DNA of 60,384 nucleotides from Salimicrobium humidisoli (GCF_002295105.1 NZ_NSGH01000016.1:1-60384), one strand, 5' to 3'; counted from the stretch's first letter, positions 43,727 to 55,486 are shown. The notes: a model not told the origin generated them from the sequence alone. Program-made: numbers and translations.

Positions 43727-44500
43727 ATGACGAAAAAATTAGCCTTTTTTGATATAGACGGCACACTTTTGGACCATGATAAAAAGTTACCGCAATCCAC
43801 GATAGACACAATCAGAAAGCTTCAGGACACAGGGGTTTACTGTGCGATTGCGACCGGGAGAGCCCCTTTTATGTACAAAGGGATCAGAGAGCAGCTTGGT
43901 ATCAGTTCTTTTATCAGTTTTAACGGACAATATGCAGTACTGGAAGGGGACCCTGTTTATAAAAACCCTCTGAAACACGAAGAACTTGCATCTCTTCATA
44001 AGAAAGCGATCAGCAATAATCATCCTGTGATCTTCATGAGTGACGAGAATATGATGGCTACGAGACCCGGAAGCTGGCGTATCGAGCAGGCGCTCGGTTC
44101 CCTCCATTTCGAATATCCCGAGGTTGATGACCGCTACTATGAGAAGAAGGAGATGTATCAGTCCCTTTTATTTTGTGAAGGGGAGGAAATTGAGAGTTAC
44201 CGGCAGACACATACAGCTTTCGATTATATCCGATGGCATAAATACTCCTGTGATATTATTCCGAGTGGAGGATCGAAATCAGAGGGAATAAGAAAGCTTA
44301 TCGAGTCTGCAGACGTAGCGATGGAGAATGTCTACGCTTTTGGAGATGGCCCGAATGATGTGGAAATGATCCGTGATGTAGGTACGGGTATCGCTATGGG
44401 GAATGCCGTGCCCCAGGTGAAAGCTGTGAGCGACTATGTAACAGATGATGTTTCCAAAGACGGACTGACAAAAGCTGTATATGAAGTCGGTCTGTTATAA
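43727..44500 (+). CDS. HAD-superfamily Cof-type phosphatase (YkrA-like)
   Basis: A 257-residue sugar/nucleotide phosphatase of the Cof (HAD-IIB) group. The nucleophile motif is FFDIDGTLL. Motif II is in IATGRAP. Motif III/IV is in GSKSEGIRKLI and AFGDGPNDVEMI. The substrate cannot be told from sequence. In B. subtilis ykrA lies between rpoY and defB, exactly as here. CGGGGAGGAAGG precedes the ATG. A strong shared terminator separates it from convergent def. Confidence 0.9.
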   Translation: MTKKLAFFDIDGTLLDHDKKLPQSTIDTIRKLQDTGVYCAIATGRAPFMYKGIREQLGISSFISFNGQYAVLEGDPVYKNPLKHEELASLHKKAISNNHPVIFMSDENMMATRPGSWRIEQALGSLHFEYPEVDDRYYEKKEMYQSLLFCEGEEIESYRQTHTAFDYIRWHKYSCDIIPSGGSKSEGIRKLIESADVAMENVYAFGDGPNDVEMIRDVGTGIAMGNAVPQVKAVSDYVTDDVSKDGLTKAVYEVGLL

Positions 44501-44503
44501 TAT

Positions 44504-44543
44504 AAAATCCTGCCGCACTCGAACGAGTGCGGCAGGATTTTTT
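44504..44543. terminator. Bidirectional terminator between ykrA-like gene and def
   Basis: A 17-bp stem (44504-44520 with 44525-44541) with a GAAC loop, flanked by A/T runs. Confidence 0.92.
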
Positions 44544-44558
44544 GTCAGAAGGTTCCAC

Positions 44559-45110
44559 TTAATCGGCCGGAGTAGCATTTTCCGGTAAGGCATACGGCTG
44601 ATCTTTGTTTATATGATCATAAAACATGATGCCGTTCAGGTGATCAAGTTCGTGTTGAAATACTATTGCAGCGAAGTCTTTAAGTCTGAGCTTCACTTCT
44701 TCCCCGTCAAGTGTCGTGGCTTTCATAGTTATCCTGCGGTATCGCGGGACATATCCGGGTACCTCTCTGTCAACGGATAAACAGCCTTCACCGGTAGAAA
44801 GGTAGGTGTATTCTACCGAATGGCTGATGATTTTCGGGTTGAAAAGTCCGTAGCTGTATTCTTTATCTTTTGTATCTGTAAAATGCACAGCCATCATACG
44901 TTTATTGATGTCAATTTGCGGAGCGGCGAGCCCTACTCCAGGGCGAAGCCCGTAACGGTCACACATCTCTTCATCCTGACTGTTTTTGACGAACTGCAGC
45001 ATTTCCTCCAACGTTTTCCGGTCTTCCGGGCTTGGGGGGAGATCTACATTTTCAGCAGTTTTTCTCAGGGCAGGGTGCCCTTCCCTGACGATATCTTCCA
45101 TCGTAATCAT
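44559..45110 (-). CDS. def: Peptide deformylase
   Basis: A 183-residue metalloenzyme that removes the formyl group from nascent proteins. All three motifs are intact: [15 protein letters not shown] (metal Cys) and QHELDHLNG (two metal His and catalytic Glu). This is the type 2 Gram-positive form, equivalent to Bacillus DefB, which also begins MITME. The ATG at 45110 therefore fits better than the ATG three codons upstream, which directly abuts the ribosome site. Confidence 0.95.
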   Translation of the reverse strand: MITMEDIVREGHPALRKTAENVDLPPSPEDRKTLEEMLQFVKNSQDEEMCDRYGLRPGVGLAAPQIDINKRMMAVHFTDTKDKEYSYGLFNPKIISHSVEYTYLSTGEGCLSVDREVPGYVPRYRRITMKATTLDGEEVKLRLKDFAAIVFQHELDHLNGIMFYDHINKDQPYALPENATPAD

Positions 45111-45235
45111 CGTTCTCATCCTTTCTTTCCTGGTTCCACGGGGAAAATCATCTTTTCATTTTATTCCAACTATTATACTATTGTAGATAGAAATGAAAAA
45201 CAATAAAAGTTTTTGATTGATTAAGGGGGAAGCGA

Positions 45236-45907
45236 TTGGTGAAGGGGAAGAACGTTTTGTTCATTATTGCAGGCTGTTCATTTTTATTTGCAGGCTGTTC
45301 CAGTCAGACGGCTCAGGAAGACATATATGACCACCTTGAAGAAACTGTTTCACTGGAAGAACCGTTCGAGAAATATCAGAAACAGATCAATGACCTGGAA
45401 AATGAAGAACGGGAGTTATATAAAGAAATCATTGCAGCAAAAGAAAGTGAGATGGACAAGATCGAGAAGCTTGCCGATAAAGCTCTTGAAAATGTCGAGG
45501 AAAGAAAAGATAAGCTGGATGCAGAAAACGAAAGTATTCAGTCTGCAAGGGATGAATTCGAAGAAGTGGAATCCTCTATCAGTAACATTGAGGAAAATGA
45601 AGAGGCCGGGTCCGCTGCCGAAAATATGGTAGCTGCCATGAACAAACGTTATAATGCCTACGAAGATATGCACTCCCTTTATGAAGAACTGCTGAAGATG
45701 GATGAAGAACTTTACGCAATGCTGAAGAAAGAGGATGCCGGAGAAGAAGAACTGCGTGCGCAAATAACCTCCGTAAATGATAAATTTACAGAAATCACGG
45801 AAGTAAATGAAACTTTCAATGAAAAGACTGAACAGTTTAATGAGTTGAAAAAGGAATATTATGAAGCTTCCGACCTGAACGTGAATTATAATAATAAGAA
45901 AGGGTAA
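45236..45907 (+). CDS. YkyA-like putative cell-wall-binding lipoprotein
   Basis: A 223-residue lipoprotein. The signal peptide ends in LFAGCSS, with the lipobox cysteine near residue 21. The mature part is almost entirely charged helix with heptad-like repeats (residues 40-200), predicting a long coiled coil outside the membrane. It matches the YkyA family, whose gene precedes pdhA in B. subtilis. The function is unknown. A TTG at 45236 after AAGGGGGA is the likely start, with GTG 45239 as an alternative. Confidence 0.8.
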   Translation: MVKGKNVLFIIAGCSFLFAGCSSQTAQEDIYDHLEETVSLEEPFEKYQKQINDLENEERELYKEIIAAKESEMDKIEKLADKALENVEERKDKLDAENESIQSARDEFEEVESSISNIEENEEAGSAAENMVAAMNKRYNAYEDMHSLYEELLKMDEELYAMLKKEDAGEEELRAQITSVNDKFTEITEVNETFNEKTEQFNELKKEYYEASDLNVNYNNKKG

Positions 45908-45935
45908 GGCCGTAGGGAAATTACGGTCTTTTTCT
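45906..45935 (+). terminator. Terminator after the ykyA-like gene
   Basis: AAGGCCGTA pairs with TACGGTCTT around 7 bases, with five T after it. Confidence 0.75.
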
Positions 45936-46082
45936 TTTGCAACTTGAGACATTATCGTCTACAATTGTAACAGAAAGTAAAAGTGAGTAATACAGATTAT
46001 AACCTAAGGATCCCCTGAATTCTCCCGGCTTCGGCGACATTACAAGTTACTGAAGCATTTAATCTAGCTGGAGGCCTGTGTA

Positions 46083-46112
46083 TTGACGGATTTGTTTTTG
46101 TTAGGCTAGACT
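46083..46112 (+). promoter_or_regulatory. Probable sigma-A promoter of the pdh operon
   Basis: TTGACG (46083-46088) and TAGACT (46107-46112) are 18 bases apart. Transcription would start near 46119, giving a leader of about 200 bases. Confidence 0.5.
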
Positions 46113-46118
46113 GTTAGT

Positions 46119-47402
<1,284 letters not shown>

Positions 47403-47405
47403 ATC

Positions 47406-48383
47406 ATGGCACAAATGACAATGATTCAAGCCATCACGGATGCAATGCGCACAGAACTCGGCAATGATGAAAATGTGCTGGTCTTCGGTGAAGACGTTGG
47501 TTACTATGGCGGGGTCTTCCGTGCAACGGAAGGCCTGCAGGATGAATTTGGCGAAGATCGCGTGTTTGACACCCCTCTTGCCGAATCAGGTATAAATGGT
47601 ATGGCGATAGGACTTGCTCTGACAGGATATCGTCCTGTCCCTGAAATACAGTTCTTCGGCTTCGTGTTCGAAACGATGGATGCAATTGCCGGCCAGATGG
47701 CACGCTACCGTTATCGTTCCGGTGGTACCCAGTCGATGCCGATTACGATACGTTCTCCTTTCGGAGGAGGAGTCAACACACCCGAGTTGCACGCGGACAG
47801 CCTTGAGGGGACTATGGCTCAAATGCCTGGACTTAAAGTTGTGATCCCGTCCAACCCGTATGACGCGAAAGGGCTTCTGATCCAATCCATACGCGATAAC
47901 GATCCTGTTATCTTTCTCGAACACATGAAACTTTATCGTTCTTTCCGTGAAGAAGTTCCGGAAGAAGACTATACGGTGGAACTCGGTAAAGCATCAGTTA
48001 AGAGAGAAGGTTCTGACGTTACTCTTATCGGTTACGGTGCTATCGTCCACACAGCGCTGAAAGCGGCGGAACAACTCGAAGAGAAGGGAGTTTCGGCTGA
48101 AGTTATCGACCTCCGGACAGTGAGCCCGGTTGATTATGATACTATCATCGAATCCGTGAAGAAGACGAACCGTGCAGTAGTACTGCAGGAAGCTCAAAAA
48201 CAGGCAGGTATCGCTTCCAACGTTGTAGCCGAGATTCAGGAGAGAGCTATTCTTCATCTCGAAGCTCCAGTGTTGCGTGTTACTGCCCCGGATACACTCT
48301 ATCCGTTTACCCAGGCGGAAAGCGTGTGGCTCCCTGATCACACTTCAATCATCGAAAAAGTTGAAAGTGTAATGAATTTTTAA
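47406..48383 (+). CDS. pdhB: Pyruvate dehydrogenase E1 component, beta subunit
   Basis: A 325-residue subunit that completes the thiamine-dependent alpha2beta2 E1. [18 protein letters not shown] and [19 protein letters not shown] are the conserved cofactor and subunit-contact regions, and the C-terminal transketolase-like domain ([17 protein letters not shown]) follows. Codon use is biased toward highly expressed patterns, as in the whole operon. The ATG follows AAGGAG closely after pdhA. Confidence 0.95.
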   Translation: MAQMTMIQAITDAMRTELGNDENVLVFGEDVGYYGGVFRATEGLQDEFGEDRVFDTPLAESGINGMAIGLALTGYRPVPEIQFFGFVFETMDAIAGQMARYRYRSGGTQSMPITIRSPFGGGVNTPELHADSLEGTMAQMPGLKVVIPSNPYDAKGLLIQSIRDNDPVIFLEHMKLYRSFREEVPEEDYTVELGKASVKREGSDVTLIGYGAIVHTALKAAEQLEEKGVSAEVIDLRTVSPVDYDTIIESVKKTNRAVVLQEAQKQAGIASNVVAEIQERAILHLEAPVLRVTAPDTLYPFTQAESVWLPDHTSIIEKVESVMNF

Positions 48384-48408
48384 TAAACCAAGTAGGAGGT
48401 AATCCCTG

Positions 48409-49716
48409 ATGGCATATGAATTTAAATTGCCGGATATCGGTGAAGGTATCCACGAAGGTGAAATTGCAAAGTGGTTTGTAGAGGAAGGGCAGGAAATTGC
48501 GGAAGATGATGTCCTTTGTGAAGTACAAAACGATAAAGCCGTAGTAGAAATCCCTTCTCCTGTAGAAGGAACTGTCAAAAAGATCCATGTAGACGAAGGT
48601 GTAACTACAACTGTAGGTACAGTTATTATTACGTTCGATGCAGAAGGTTACGATGACGGGTCCTCCGAAGAGGAAAGCGGAGAATCGGAAGAAGAATCAA
48701 AAGAAGAGTCCAAAGAGGATTCGAAACAGGAAGCCGAGCAGGAACAAAGTGACGAAAAACCGGCTGCCTCCGCTTCTTCCGAAAGCGAAGAGGATGATGG
48801 TTCAAGAGTGATAGCCATGCCTTCGGTACGGAAGTTTGCGCGTGAAAAAGATGTTAATATCCAGAAAGTTCAGGGTAGTGGTAAAAACGGACGTATTCTG
48901 AAAGAGGATATCGAAGCCTATGCGAACGGAGAACAGTCGGAAGCTCAGGCTTCTGCAGAAGAAGAGACTCAGGAAGAGTCTGCCGGTAAACAGCAGGTTC
49001 CATCAGGCGAAGCCTATCCTGAAACTCGCGAGAAAATGAGCGGTATGCGTAAAGCAATTGCTAAAGCAATGGTGAACTCGAAGCATACAGCGCCGCATGT
49101 TACACTTATGGATGAAGTGGACGTGACGGAACTTGTAGCTCACCGTAAGAAGTTCAAAGAAGTTGCTGCTGAACAGGACATTAAACTGACTTATCTTCCA
49201 TATGTGGTGAAAGCTCTTGTATCAACGCTTAAGAAATATCCGGTATTGAATACGTCTCTGGACGATGAAACAAATGAAATTATCCAGAAACATTATTACA
49301 ACATCGGAATAGCGGCGGATACGGATAGAGGACTGCTTGTACCTGTAGTGAAAGAAGCTGATCGCAAAGCGATGTTCACTATCTCTGATGAGGTGAACCA
49401 GCTTGCTGTTAAAGCTCGCGATGGTAAACTTACCGGAGAAGAAATGAAAGGTGCTTCCACTACTGTTACAAATATCGGCTCTGCCGGTGGTCAGTGGTTC
49501 ACACCTGTTATTAACCATCCGGAAGTTGCGATACTGGGTATCGGAAGAATTGATGAGAAACCTGTAGTAAGAGACGGAGAAATTGTAGTAGCTCCGGTAC
49601 TGGCAATCTCTCTAAGCTTCGACCACAGAATTATCGACGGTGTAACTGCACAGCAGGCAATGAATCACATCAAGCGTTTACTGAACGATCCACAACTAAT
49701 TATGATGGAGGCGTAA
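48409..49716 (+). CDS. pdhC: Pyruvate dehydrogenase E2, dihydrolipoyl acetyltransferase
   Basis: A 435-residue core protein of the complex. One lipoyl domain (1-80) carries the lipoyl lysine in [11 protein letters not shown] long Glu/Ser/Lys linker follows. The peripheral-subunit-binding domain is [21 protein letters not shown] second acidic linker leads to the acetyltransferase domain ending in SFDHRIIDG, with catalytic His and Asp. The acidic linker ([15 protein letters not shown]) is longer and more charged than usual for B. subtilis, which fits a halophile. GTAGGAGG precedes the ATG. Confidence 0.95.
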   Translation: MAYEFKLPDIGEGIHEGEIAKWFVEEGQEIAEDDVLCEVQNDKAVVEIPSPVEGTVKKIHVDEGVTTTVGTVIITFDAEGYDDGSSEEESGESEEESKEESKEDSKQEAEQEQSDEKPAASASSESEEDDGSRVIAMPSVRKFAREKDVNIQKVQGSGKNGRILKEDIEAYANGEQSEAQASAEEETQEESAGKQQVPSGEAYPETREKMSGMRKAIAKAMVNSKHTAPHVTLMDEVDVTELVAHRKKFKEVAAEQDIKLTYLPYVVKALVSTLKKYPVLNTSLDDETNEIIQKHYYNIGIAADTDRGLLVPVVKEADRKAMFTISDEVNQLAVKARDGKLTGEEMKGASTTVTNIGSAGGQWFTPVINHPEVAILGIGRIDEKPVVRDGEIVVAPVLAISLSFDHRIIDGVTAQQAMNHIKRLLNDPQLIMMEA

Positions 49717-49719
49717 AGT

Positions 49720-51126
49720 ATGGTAGTAGGAGATTTCCCAATTGAAGTAGACACATTAGTAATAGGAGCAGGACCTGGCGGCTATGTAGCTGCTATCCGT
49801 GCTGCTCAAACAGGTCAAAAAGTTACTATCGCTGAAAAAGGAAATCTTGGAGGAGTATGCCTGAACGTGGGTTGTGTTCCTTCCAAGGCTCTTATTGAAG
49901 CAGCTCACAACTTCGAGAAAGCAAAAGGTGACGAGGATATGGGTATTTCCTCCGAAAACACCACTGTAGATTTCTCTAAAGTACAAAGCTGGAAAGGCGG
50001 CGTCGTCCAGAAACTTACCGGCGGCGTACAAAGTCTTCTGAAAGGTAACAAAGTAGACGTCGTAAAAGGCGAAGCTTATTTTGTCGATCAGAATACAGTG
50101 AAGATTATGGATGAAAAGCAGTCACAGACTTACAAGTTCAAAGATTGCATTATCGCAACCGGTTCCCGTCCTATCGAAATTCCTAATTTCAAATTCTCTG
50201 AACGCGTTCTTGATTCTACAGGTGCGCTGGAGCTGAAAGAAATTCCGAAGAAACTGATTGTCATCGGAGGCGGATATATAGGTACAGAACTCGGTACTGC
50301 CTATGCAAACTTCGATACGGAAGTTACTATTCTTGAAGGAATGGATCGCATACTGAACGGATTTGAAAAAGATCTTGTTCAGCCGGTTAAGAAGAACCTG
50401 AAGAATAAAGGTGTCGAAGTAGTAACTAACGCCATGGCCCAGGGCGTGGAAGAAACTGAAGACGGTGTGAAGGTTACGTATGAAGTGAACGGCGAAGAGA
50501 AAACGGCTGAAGCAGACTATGTACTGGTTACAGTCGGACGTAAACCGAACACAGATGAGCTGGGTCTTGATGAAATGGGAATGGAAATGGATGATAAAGG
50601 TTATATCCAGGTGGATAAACACAGTCGTACGAACTTCGAAAATATTTATGCGATTGGTGATATAGTCCCTGGACCTCCTCTGGCCCATAAAGCTTCTTAT
50701 GAAGGTAAAATCGCAGCAGAAGTTATTGCCGGAGAGAAAGCGGAAGTGGATTACATGGCTATTCCTCTAGTCGCGTTCTCCGATCCGGAAATCGCTTCTG
50801 TCGGCTACACGAAAGAAACAGCTGAAGAAGCCGGCTATGAAGTAAAAGAGTCCAAGTTCCCGTTCCAGGCAAATGGACGCGCGCTATCCCTGAATAGTAC
50901 AGAAGGGTTCCTTAAGCTTATTACAAGAAAAGACGACGGGCTTATCATCGGTGGTCATGTTTCCGGTGCTAATGCAAGTGATATGATAGCTGAAATCGGG
51001 CTTGCTATTGAAACAGGCATGACAGCTGAAGATCTGTCACTTACGATTCATGCGCACCCTACTCTCGGTGAAGTAAGTATGGAAGCAGCCGAAGTAGCAA
51101 TGGGTCGTCCTATCCACACTATGTAA
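49720..51126 (+). CDS. pdhD: Dihydrolipoamide dehydrogenase (E3)
   Basis: A 468-residue FAD disulfide oxidoreductase that reoxidises lipoamide. The FAD motif [14 protein letters not shown], the redox disulfide [13 protein letters not shown], the NAD motif [14 protein letters not shown] and the C-terminal HAHPTLGE catalytic His-Glu are all present. It starts 3 bases after pdhC. The same subunit may serve other 2-oxoacid dehydrogenases. A near-perfect palindromic terminator ends the operon. Confidence 0.96.
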   Translation: MVVGDFPIEVDTLVIGAGPGGYVAAIRAAQTGQKVTIAEKGNLGGVCLNVGCVPSKALIEAAHNFEKAKGDEDMGISSENTTVDFSKVQSWKGGVVQKLTGGVQSLLKGNKVDVVKGEAYFVDQNTVKIMDEKQSQTYKFKDCIIATGSRPIEIPNFKFSERVLDSTGALELKEIPKKLIVIGGGYIGTELGTAYANFDTEVTILEGMDRILNGFEKDLVQPVKKNLKNKGVEVVTNAMAQGVEETEDGVKVTYEVNGEEKTAEADYVLVTVGRKPNTDELGLDEMGMEMDDKGYIQVDKHSRTNFENIYAIGDIVPGPPLAHKASYEGKIAAEVIAGEKAEVDYMAIPLVAFSDPEIASVGYTKETAEEAGYEVKESKFPFQANGRALSLNSTEGFLKLITRKDDGLIIGGHVSGANASDMIAEIGLAIETGMTAEDLSLTIHAHPTLGEVSMEAAEVAMGRPIHTM

Positions 51127-51137
51127 TAGATCAGCAT

Positions 51138-51172
51138 CCCTGCAGAAGGAATTCCTTCTGCAGGGTTTTTTT
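51138..51172 (+). terminator. Terminator of the pdh operon
   Basis: A self-complementary 28-base palindrome (51138-51165) followed by seven T. Confidence 0.93.
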
Positions 51173-51209
51173 ACATATAGACAGTTGTACAAACAGGTTC
51201 CACGCCATT

Positions 51210-51241
51210 AAAAAGCCATGAGTGCATGCTCATGGCTTTTT
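51210..51241. terminator. Terminator of the convergent small gene
   Basis: AAAAAGCCATGAG pairs with CTCATGGCTTTTT around 6 bases, with A/T ends in both directions. It overlaps the last base of the minus-strand gene. Confidence 0.88.
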
Positions 51242-51597
51242 CAGGATAGTATGCTGTTAAGTTCACTAATGATTTTATTCGTGCTCAAATCGTTTCCTGA
51301 GACTTTCCCGACAGTCTTACCATCTTTCATAATGATTATAGCAGGCTCGTTCGTTAAAGGGTGGGTGAGTTTCCGTTCATTAACTTTCTCTTTGGAGAAA
51401 TTGAAGGAATAGGGAGCAGAGGCCTTGAATTCGAGCAATGCGTTCATATAAGACTTCGGAGTCCGGTTATCTTCATCAGAAACGACTATGAGATCATAGT
51501 CATTTCCATCAGCATAAATGACATCCACAGTCGGAGTAGTTAAATGCAGGGTAAGGGTAAACAATACTATATAAATGAATAGGAAAGAGTACTTCAC
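51241..51597 (-). CDS. Small exported protein with thioredoxin-like C-terminal segment, function unknown
   Basis: A 118-residue protein with an N-terminal hydrophobic signal or anchor (YSFLFIYIVLFTLTLHL) and a mature part ending NEPAIIIMKDGKTVGKVSG, which resembles the cis-proline strand and KDGK turn of thioredoxin folds. There is no CxxC, so no redox role is evident. It follows pdhD, where B. subtilis has the small lipoprotein Slp, but no lipobox cysteine is seen. GTG 51597 follows AAGGAG by 11 bases. The longer frame from 51648 is less likely. Confidence 0.6.
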   Translation of the reverse strand: MKYSFLFIYIVLFTLTLHLTTPTVDVIYADGNDYDLIVVSDEDNRTPKSYMNALLEFKASAPYSFNFSKEKVNERKLTHPLTNEPAIIIMKDGKTVGKVSGNDLSTNKIISELNSILS

Positions 51598-51780
51598 AGT
51601 CTGACCATCTCCTTCGCTTGTAACTCTCCCATTAACAATAACAAACAAAAAAGACTACCCCGGGGATGTAATTGAAATGTTATGAAAAAGACACCCGTTT
51701 GTAGACTCCGGTCATGTCCTCGAAATTTTCAGGTCGTTGCTTCTCCTGATAAGCGTCAGGACATTCCGTATATTTCATAA

Positions 51781-51814
51781 AAATAGCACCCGGGCTAATT
51801 AGCCTCGGGTGCTT
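51781..51814 (-). terminator. Terminator of the BCCT transporter gene
   Basis: AGCACCCG pairs with CGGGTGCT around an inner GGCTAATTAGCC, with T-rich sequence on the minus strand. Confidence 0.8.
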
Positions 51815-51820
51815 TAAAAA

Positions 51821-53356
51821 TTATTTTTTCTTTCTTAAATCGACAAGTTTTTCTTCTTCTTTGAATGCTTTCATGAGTGAGAAACAGATTAGTATCAGGA
51901 TGAAAGCAAACGGGAAGGCAGAAATGATGGCTGCCGTCTGAAGGGCACCTAAACCACCTTGCCAAAGCAGTACAGCAGCGGCACCGGCCTGGATGATACC
52001 CCAAGTGAACTTGACTTTACGACTCGGGTTCAGGCTTCCGTTTGTCGTCTGCATACCGAGTACAAATGTTGCAGAGTCGGCTGACGTAATGAAGAAAGTA
52101 CTGATCAGCAACAATCCTACAGCAGACATGATACCTCCGAGAGGGAGGTGTTCAAGAGCTGAGAACAAGGCTACTTCCGTACCCAGTTCCGACATGTCGG
52201 AAAATACATCTATACCGTCAAAATACTCAAGGCCAATTGTAGTACCACCGAAAGCGGAGAACCACAGAGCGCCGAATACAGTCGGTACGAGCATGACACC
52301 CAGAACGAACTCACGGATGGTACGTCCTCTCGATACACGGGCGATAAACGTACCTACGAAAGGTGCCCAGGAAATCCACCATGCCCAGTAGAAGATCGTC
52401 CAGTCCTCTATCCAGGTATTATCCTGAGAGAACGGTGTAAGACGGAAACTCATGTACGGTAAGTCTCTGATGTAACCGCCGAAGGAAGTGGTGAAGAAAT
52501 CCATGATGAAGTTTGTAGGTCCGGCGAAAATAACGAAAATAAGCAGTAAGATCGCCAAAACGATGTTGGTGTTACTTAAATACTTGATTCCTTTGTTCAA
52601 TCCTGTCATAGCAGAAATCATAAACAGGAAGGTTACTATAACGATAATGATAAGTTGAAGGAAGAATGTATCTTCGAGACCCGGTATGGTAAACGAAAGA
52701 CCACTGGAGATCTGCAGTGCACCCAAACCGAGAGAAGTAGCGACACCGAAAATTGTAGCAAATACTGCTATGGAATCGATGGTGATCCCTATAGGACCCT
52801 GAATTCTCTTTTCACCTAGCAAAGGTACGAGTGCCGTACTTATAACTCCGGGAGCGTTTTTTCTGAATTTGAAAAACGCAAGAGCGAGAGCCAATATAGC
52901 GTAGACCGCCCAAGGGTGTACTCCCCAGTGGAAGAAGGTGTACTTCATGGCAGAGTAAGCAGCTTCCGGTGTCTGTGCTTCCTGTCCCTGTATCGCAGGA
53001 GTGTGGAAGTGGGACAACGGTTCCGCAGCGCCCCAGAAGACGAGCCCGATACCCATACCTGCACTGAAAAGCATGGCGAACCAGGTAATGTACGGATACT
53101 CCGGTTCATCTTCCGGTTTCCCAAGTTTAAGTTTCCCGTACTTGGAGAACACTAGGTATATGGCAAAAATTACAAAACTTGTAGTAGAGAGCAGATAGAA
53201 CCAGCCGAACTTATCGGTAAGGAACCCCTGGATCTGCGATGTAACGTTGGACAGGTTGGCGTTAGGCAACACACTGTCCGGGATAACTCCCCATGCGATA
53301 AATAAGAACGCAATAACTACTGAAATATAGAATACTTTTGTTACTTGATTCATCAA
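51821..53356 (-). CDS. BCCT-family compatible-solute transporter (OpuD-like)
   Basis: A 511-residue secondary transporter with twelve membrane helices. The Na+-coupled betaine motif GMGIG is in SAGMGIGLVFWGAAEP, and the substrate aromatic box is in FYWAWWISWAPFVG. Conserved Ser/Asp in TSADSATFVLGM support sodium use. Likely cargo is glycine betaine, choline or ectoine for osmoprotection, and the exact one cannot be read. A double ATG is at the start. It lies 20 bases after the aromatic-exporter-like gene and is probably co-transcribed with it. Confidence 0.9.
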   Translation of the reverse strand: MMNQVTKVFYISVVIAFLFIAWGVIPDSVLPNANLSNVTSQIQGFLTDKFGWFYLLSTTSFVIFAIYLVFSKYGKLKLGKPEDEPEYPYITWFAMLFSAGMGIGLVFWGAAEPLSHFHTPAIQGQEAQTPEAAYSAMKYTFFHWGVHPWAVYAILALALAFFKFRKNAPGVISTALVPLLGEKRIQGPIGITIDSIAVFATIFGVATSLGLGALQISSGLSFTIPGLEDTFFLQLIIIVIVTFLFMISAMTGLNKGIKYLSNTNIVLAILLLIFVIFAGPTNFIMDFFTTSFGGYIRDLPYMSFRLTPFSQDNTWIEDWTIFYWAWWISWAPFVGTFIARVSRGRTIREFVLGVMLVPTVFGALWFSAFGGTTIGLEYFDGIDVFSDMSELGTEVALFSALEHLPLGGIMSAVGLLLISTFFITSADSATFVLGMQTTNGSLNPSRKVKFTWGIIQAGAAAVLLWQGGLGALQTAAIISAFPFAFILILICFSLMKAFKEEEKLVDLRKKK

Positions 53357-53376
53357 GCTTTCATCCTTTCCTGTTT

Positions 53377-54441
53377 TTAATCATCATAAGTGATGATATG
53401 CTCTTCGTGCTTTTTCGTCAACAGGTGCATTTCTTCGAGAACGTCATGAAAAGACAGTAATTCATAAATAAGCACTACTTCCGCGACGAAATGATGACGA
53501 TATCCATATCTCTGCTCAATGTGATGTTCTCTCCATTCCCAGAGACGCTGATCGAGGTCTTCGACGAGTTTGAATTGCTCCTCACTTATTGTGTGAGTTT
53601 TGTCTGTAATCACCTGGGCATAAAGTTTCCCAAGGTACAAAATCAATTCTTTTTCGTTTTCATCAAATGAAGGTGTAGTCTCGCGGGCATAAAGCATATT
53701 ACCGAGCTGATACACAATCTGGTGCATCAACGACAAGTGTTCTTTCACATACACAAGCTGTTTCAAATCGCCCCTTGAATGTCTGTGGTACTTCCACTCT
53801 TCGCGTTGGAAATTCAGGAGAACTTCCGTACGCTCGAGTCTGGTAGTAAGCTGACGGTGCAACCGCCTCAGGAAGGAAGTCTTCTGCCTGGATTCGTCCG
53901 TAACATCGAGCAGAATCTTACGGAGCAACAGGCTTGCGGTTCTGTTCATCATGTGAAGATTTTTGAGAATCGTAGTCGTGTAGTTGGGTGGGAGAAGGAA
54001 AAAATTCACGATAGTTGAGACGACAATACCAATAGATGTAGTACCCAACCTTACTATAAACGAAACAATTTCATTCTCCCCGAAATCAGGGATCATGGCT
54101 ATAGCAGTAATGGTAGCCACGGTAATACCGTCATCGAGCTTCAGTTTATGACATATCCCTATCGTTAGCATCGCCGCGAGTCCATAGGCAAGAGCGACTT
54201 TTCCGAACATCGAATACATCAGTACCGCTATCAGTGCCCCGATGGCAGCAGCCGGAAAGCGCACAGCCGCTTTCCTGATAGAAGCTACCACTGTATGTTC
54301 AATCGTTACTACAGCAGTAATGACGGCAAAAATGACAGGCAGATCGAAAAAAGAACAGATTAGTGCCGTAATAAACACCGATATACCGGTTTTAACCGTA
54401 CGCCCTCCGAACAAGTTAAAACGCTTCAAAAACTGCATCAT
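53377..54441 (-). CDS. Aromatic acid exporter family (ArAE/FUSC-like) membrane protein
   Basis: A 354-residue protein. The N-terminal half (20-150) has about five helices (GISVFITALICSFF, AVITAVVTIEHTVVASI, IGALIAVLMYSMFG) typical of the DUF939/ArAE_1 family. The C-terminal half (170-350) is a charged cytosolic helical domain rich in His, Glu and Arg. Family members are proposed to export aromatic acids or related metabolites, without firm data in Bacillus. AAGGTGG precedes a double ATG. First gene of a pair with the BCCT transporter. Confidence 0.78.
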   Translation of the reverse strand: MMQFLKRFNLFGGRTVKTGISVFITALICSFFDLPVIFAVITAVVTIEHTVVASIRKAAVRFPAAAIGALIAVLMYSMFGKVALAYGLAAMLTIGICHKLKLDDGITVATITAIAMIPDFGENEIVSFIVRLGTTSIGIVVSTIVNFFLLPPNYTTTILKNLHMMNRTASLLLRKILLDVTDESRQKTSFLRRLHRQLTTRLERTEVLLNFQREEWKYHRHSRGDLKQLVYVKEHLSLMHQIVYQLGNMLYARETTPSFDENEKELILYLGKLYAQVITDKTHTISEEQFKLVEDLDQRLWEWREHHIEQRYGYRHHFVAEVVLIYELLSFHDVLEEMHLLTKKHEEHIITYDD

Positions 54442-54581
54442 TTGAAAAAGACCACCTTCAAATAGCGTCTCGATAAGTCACGATTCCATATTATAATACA
54501 AATCTTCCTATATTAATAGTGAATATGGGGAAACTATACTATAATTATAGGATATTACATATTTAGACAGGAGGACGCAAA

Positions 54582-55409
54582 ATGAAAAAATGGATAATAG
54601 TGGTGGCTTTCCTATTACTTTCAGCCTGCAGCAACACTGGTGATGCTACGTCAGGCACCGAAGAAAGCCCGAAAACGAATGACCAGGAACAGGAAGAAAG
54701 TGAAGCTGAAGAGAAAGACAAAGCTGAAAAGAAAAAGAAGAAAGATGATGAAAGTCAGAAGAATGAAGAAAAAGCTCCCGGTACTGAATATGTTCTCCAG
54801 GAAGACTGGTCTTTTGCTCCGGCGGGGGAAGGCGAGAGTAAAGTAGCGCTTCTCACAATCGATGATGCTCCGGATGAGCACGCACTGGAAATGGCCAAAA
54901 AACTGAAAGATAAAAAAGCTCCCGCCATCTTTTTTGTTAACGGCCATTTTCTGAATACTGAGGAAGAAAAGAACACACTTAAAAAGATTCACGACCTGGG
55001 TTTTCCTATCGGTAACCACACGGAAACTCATGCTTCTTTGCAGGACCTGACAGAAGAAGAGCAGTATGAACAAATTGTAGGAGTAAGTGATAAAATCGAG
55101 GAAATCATTGGAAAGCGCCCTGATTTCTTTCGCGCTCCATTCGGACAGAATACAGAGTACTCCGAGCAGCTCGTTAAGGAAGAAGGGATGCTCCTTATGA
55201 ACTGGACATATGGCTACGACTGGAACGAAGAATATACAGATGCCTCAAGCCTTGCTGATATTATGGTCAATACGCCGTTGCTGCGTGACGGGGCTAATTT
55301 GTTAATGCACGATCGCGAATGGACGAACAAAGCTTTGAACGATATCATTTCAGGTTTAAGAGAGAAAGGTTATACATTACTTGACCCCGCCCGGATTAAA
55401 CGACCTTAA
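54582..55409 (+). CDS. Polysaccharide deacetylase (NodB domain) lipoprotein
   Basis: A 275-residue exported lipoprotein. The lipobox is LLLSACSN (Cys near 16). A low-complexity acidic then lysine-rich linker (25-65) spans the wall, then a NodB domain follows: motif 1 TIDDAPD (base and metal Asp), motif 2 GNHTETHASL (two metal His) and motif 3 FFRAPFG. The C-terminal LLMHDREWT holds the last His. Likely substrates are peptidoglycan sugars or another wall glycan. An ACAGGAGGACG site precedes the ATG. Confidence 0.88.
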   Translation: MKKWIIVVAFLLLSACSNTGDATSGTEESPKTNDQEQEESEAEEKDKAEKKKKKDDESQKNEEKAPGTEYVLQEDWSFAPAGEGESKVALLTIDDAPDEHALEMAKKLKDKKAPAIFFVNGHFLNTEEEKNTLKKIHDLGFPIGNHTETHASLQDLTEEEQYEQIVGVSDKIEEIIGKRPDFFRAPFGQNTEYSEQLVKEEGMLLMNWTYGYDWNEEYTDASSLADIMVNTPLLRDGANLLMHDREWTNKALNDIISGLREKGYTLLDPARIKRP

Positions 55410-55444
55410 GAGGGAAAGTACTGGCATTCAGTTTTCAGGGATTG

Positions 55445-55486
55445 CTTCCGCCGATTTATCACTGATAAACGGCGGAAGTTTTTTTA
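55445..55486 (+). terminator. Terminator of the deacetylase gene
   Basis: CTTCCGCCG pairs with CGGCGGAAG with further pairing of TTTATC and GATAAA inside, followed by eight T. Confidence 0.92.

Noticed and set aside
54640-54846. Lys/Arg-rich ORF within the polysaccharide deacetylase linker
   Set aside because: It is the alternative frame of the low-complexity Glu/Lys linker.
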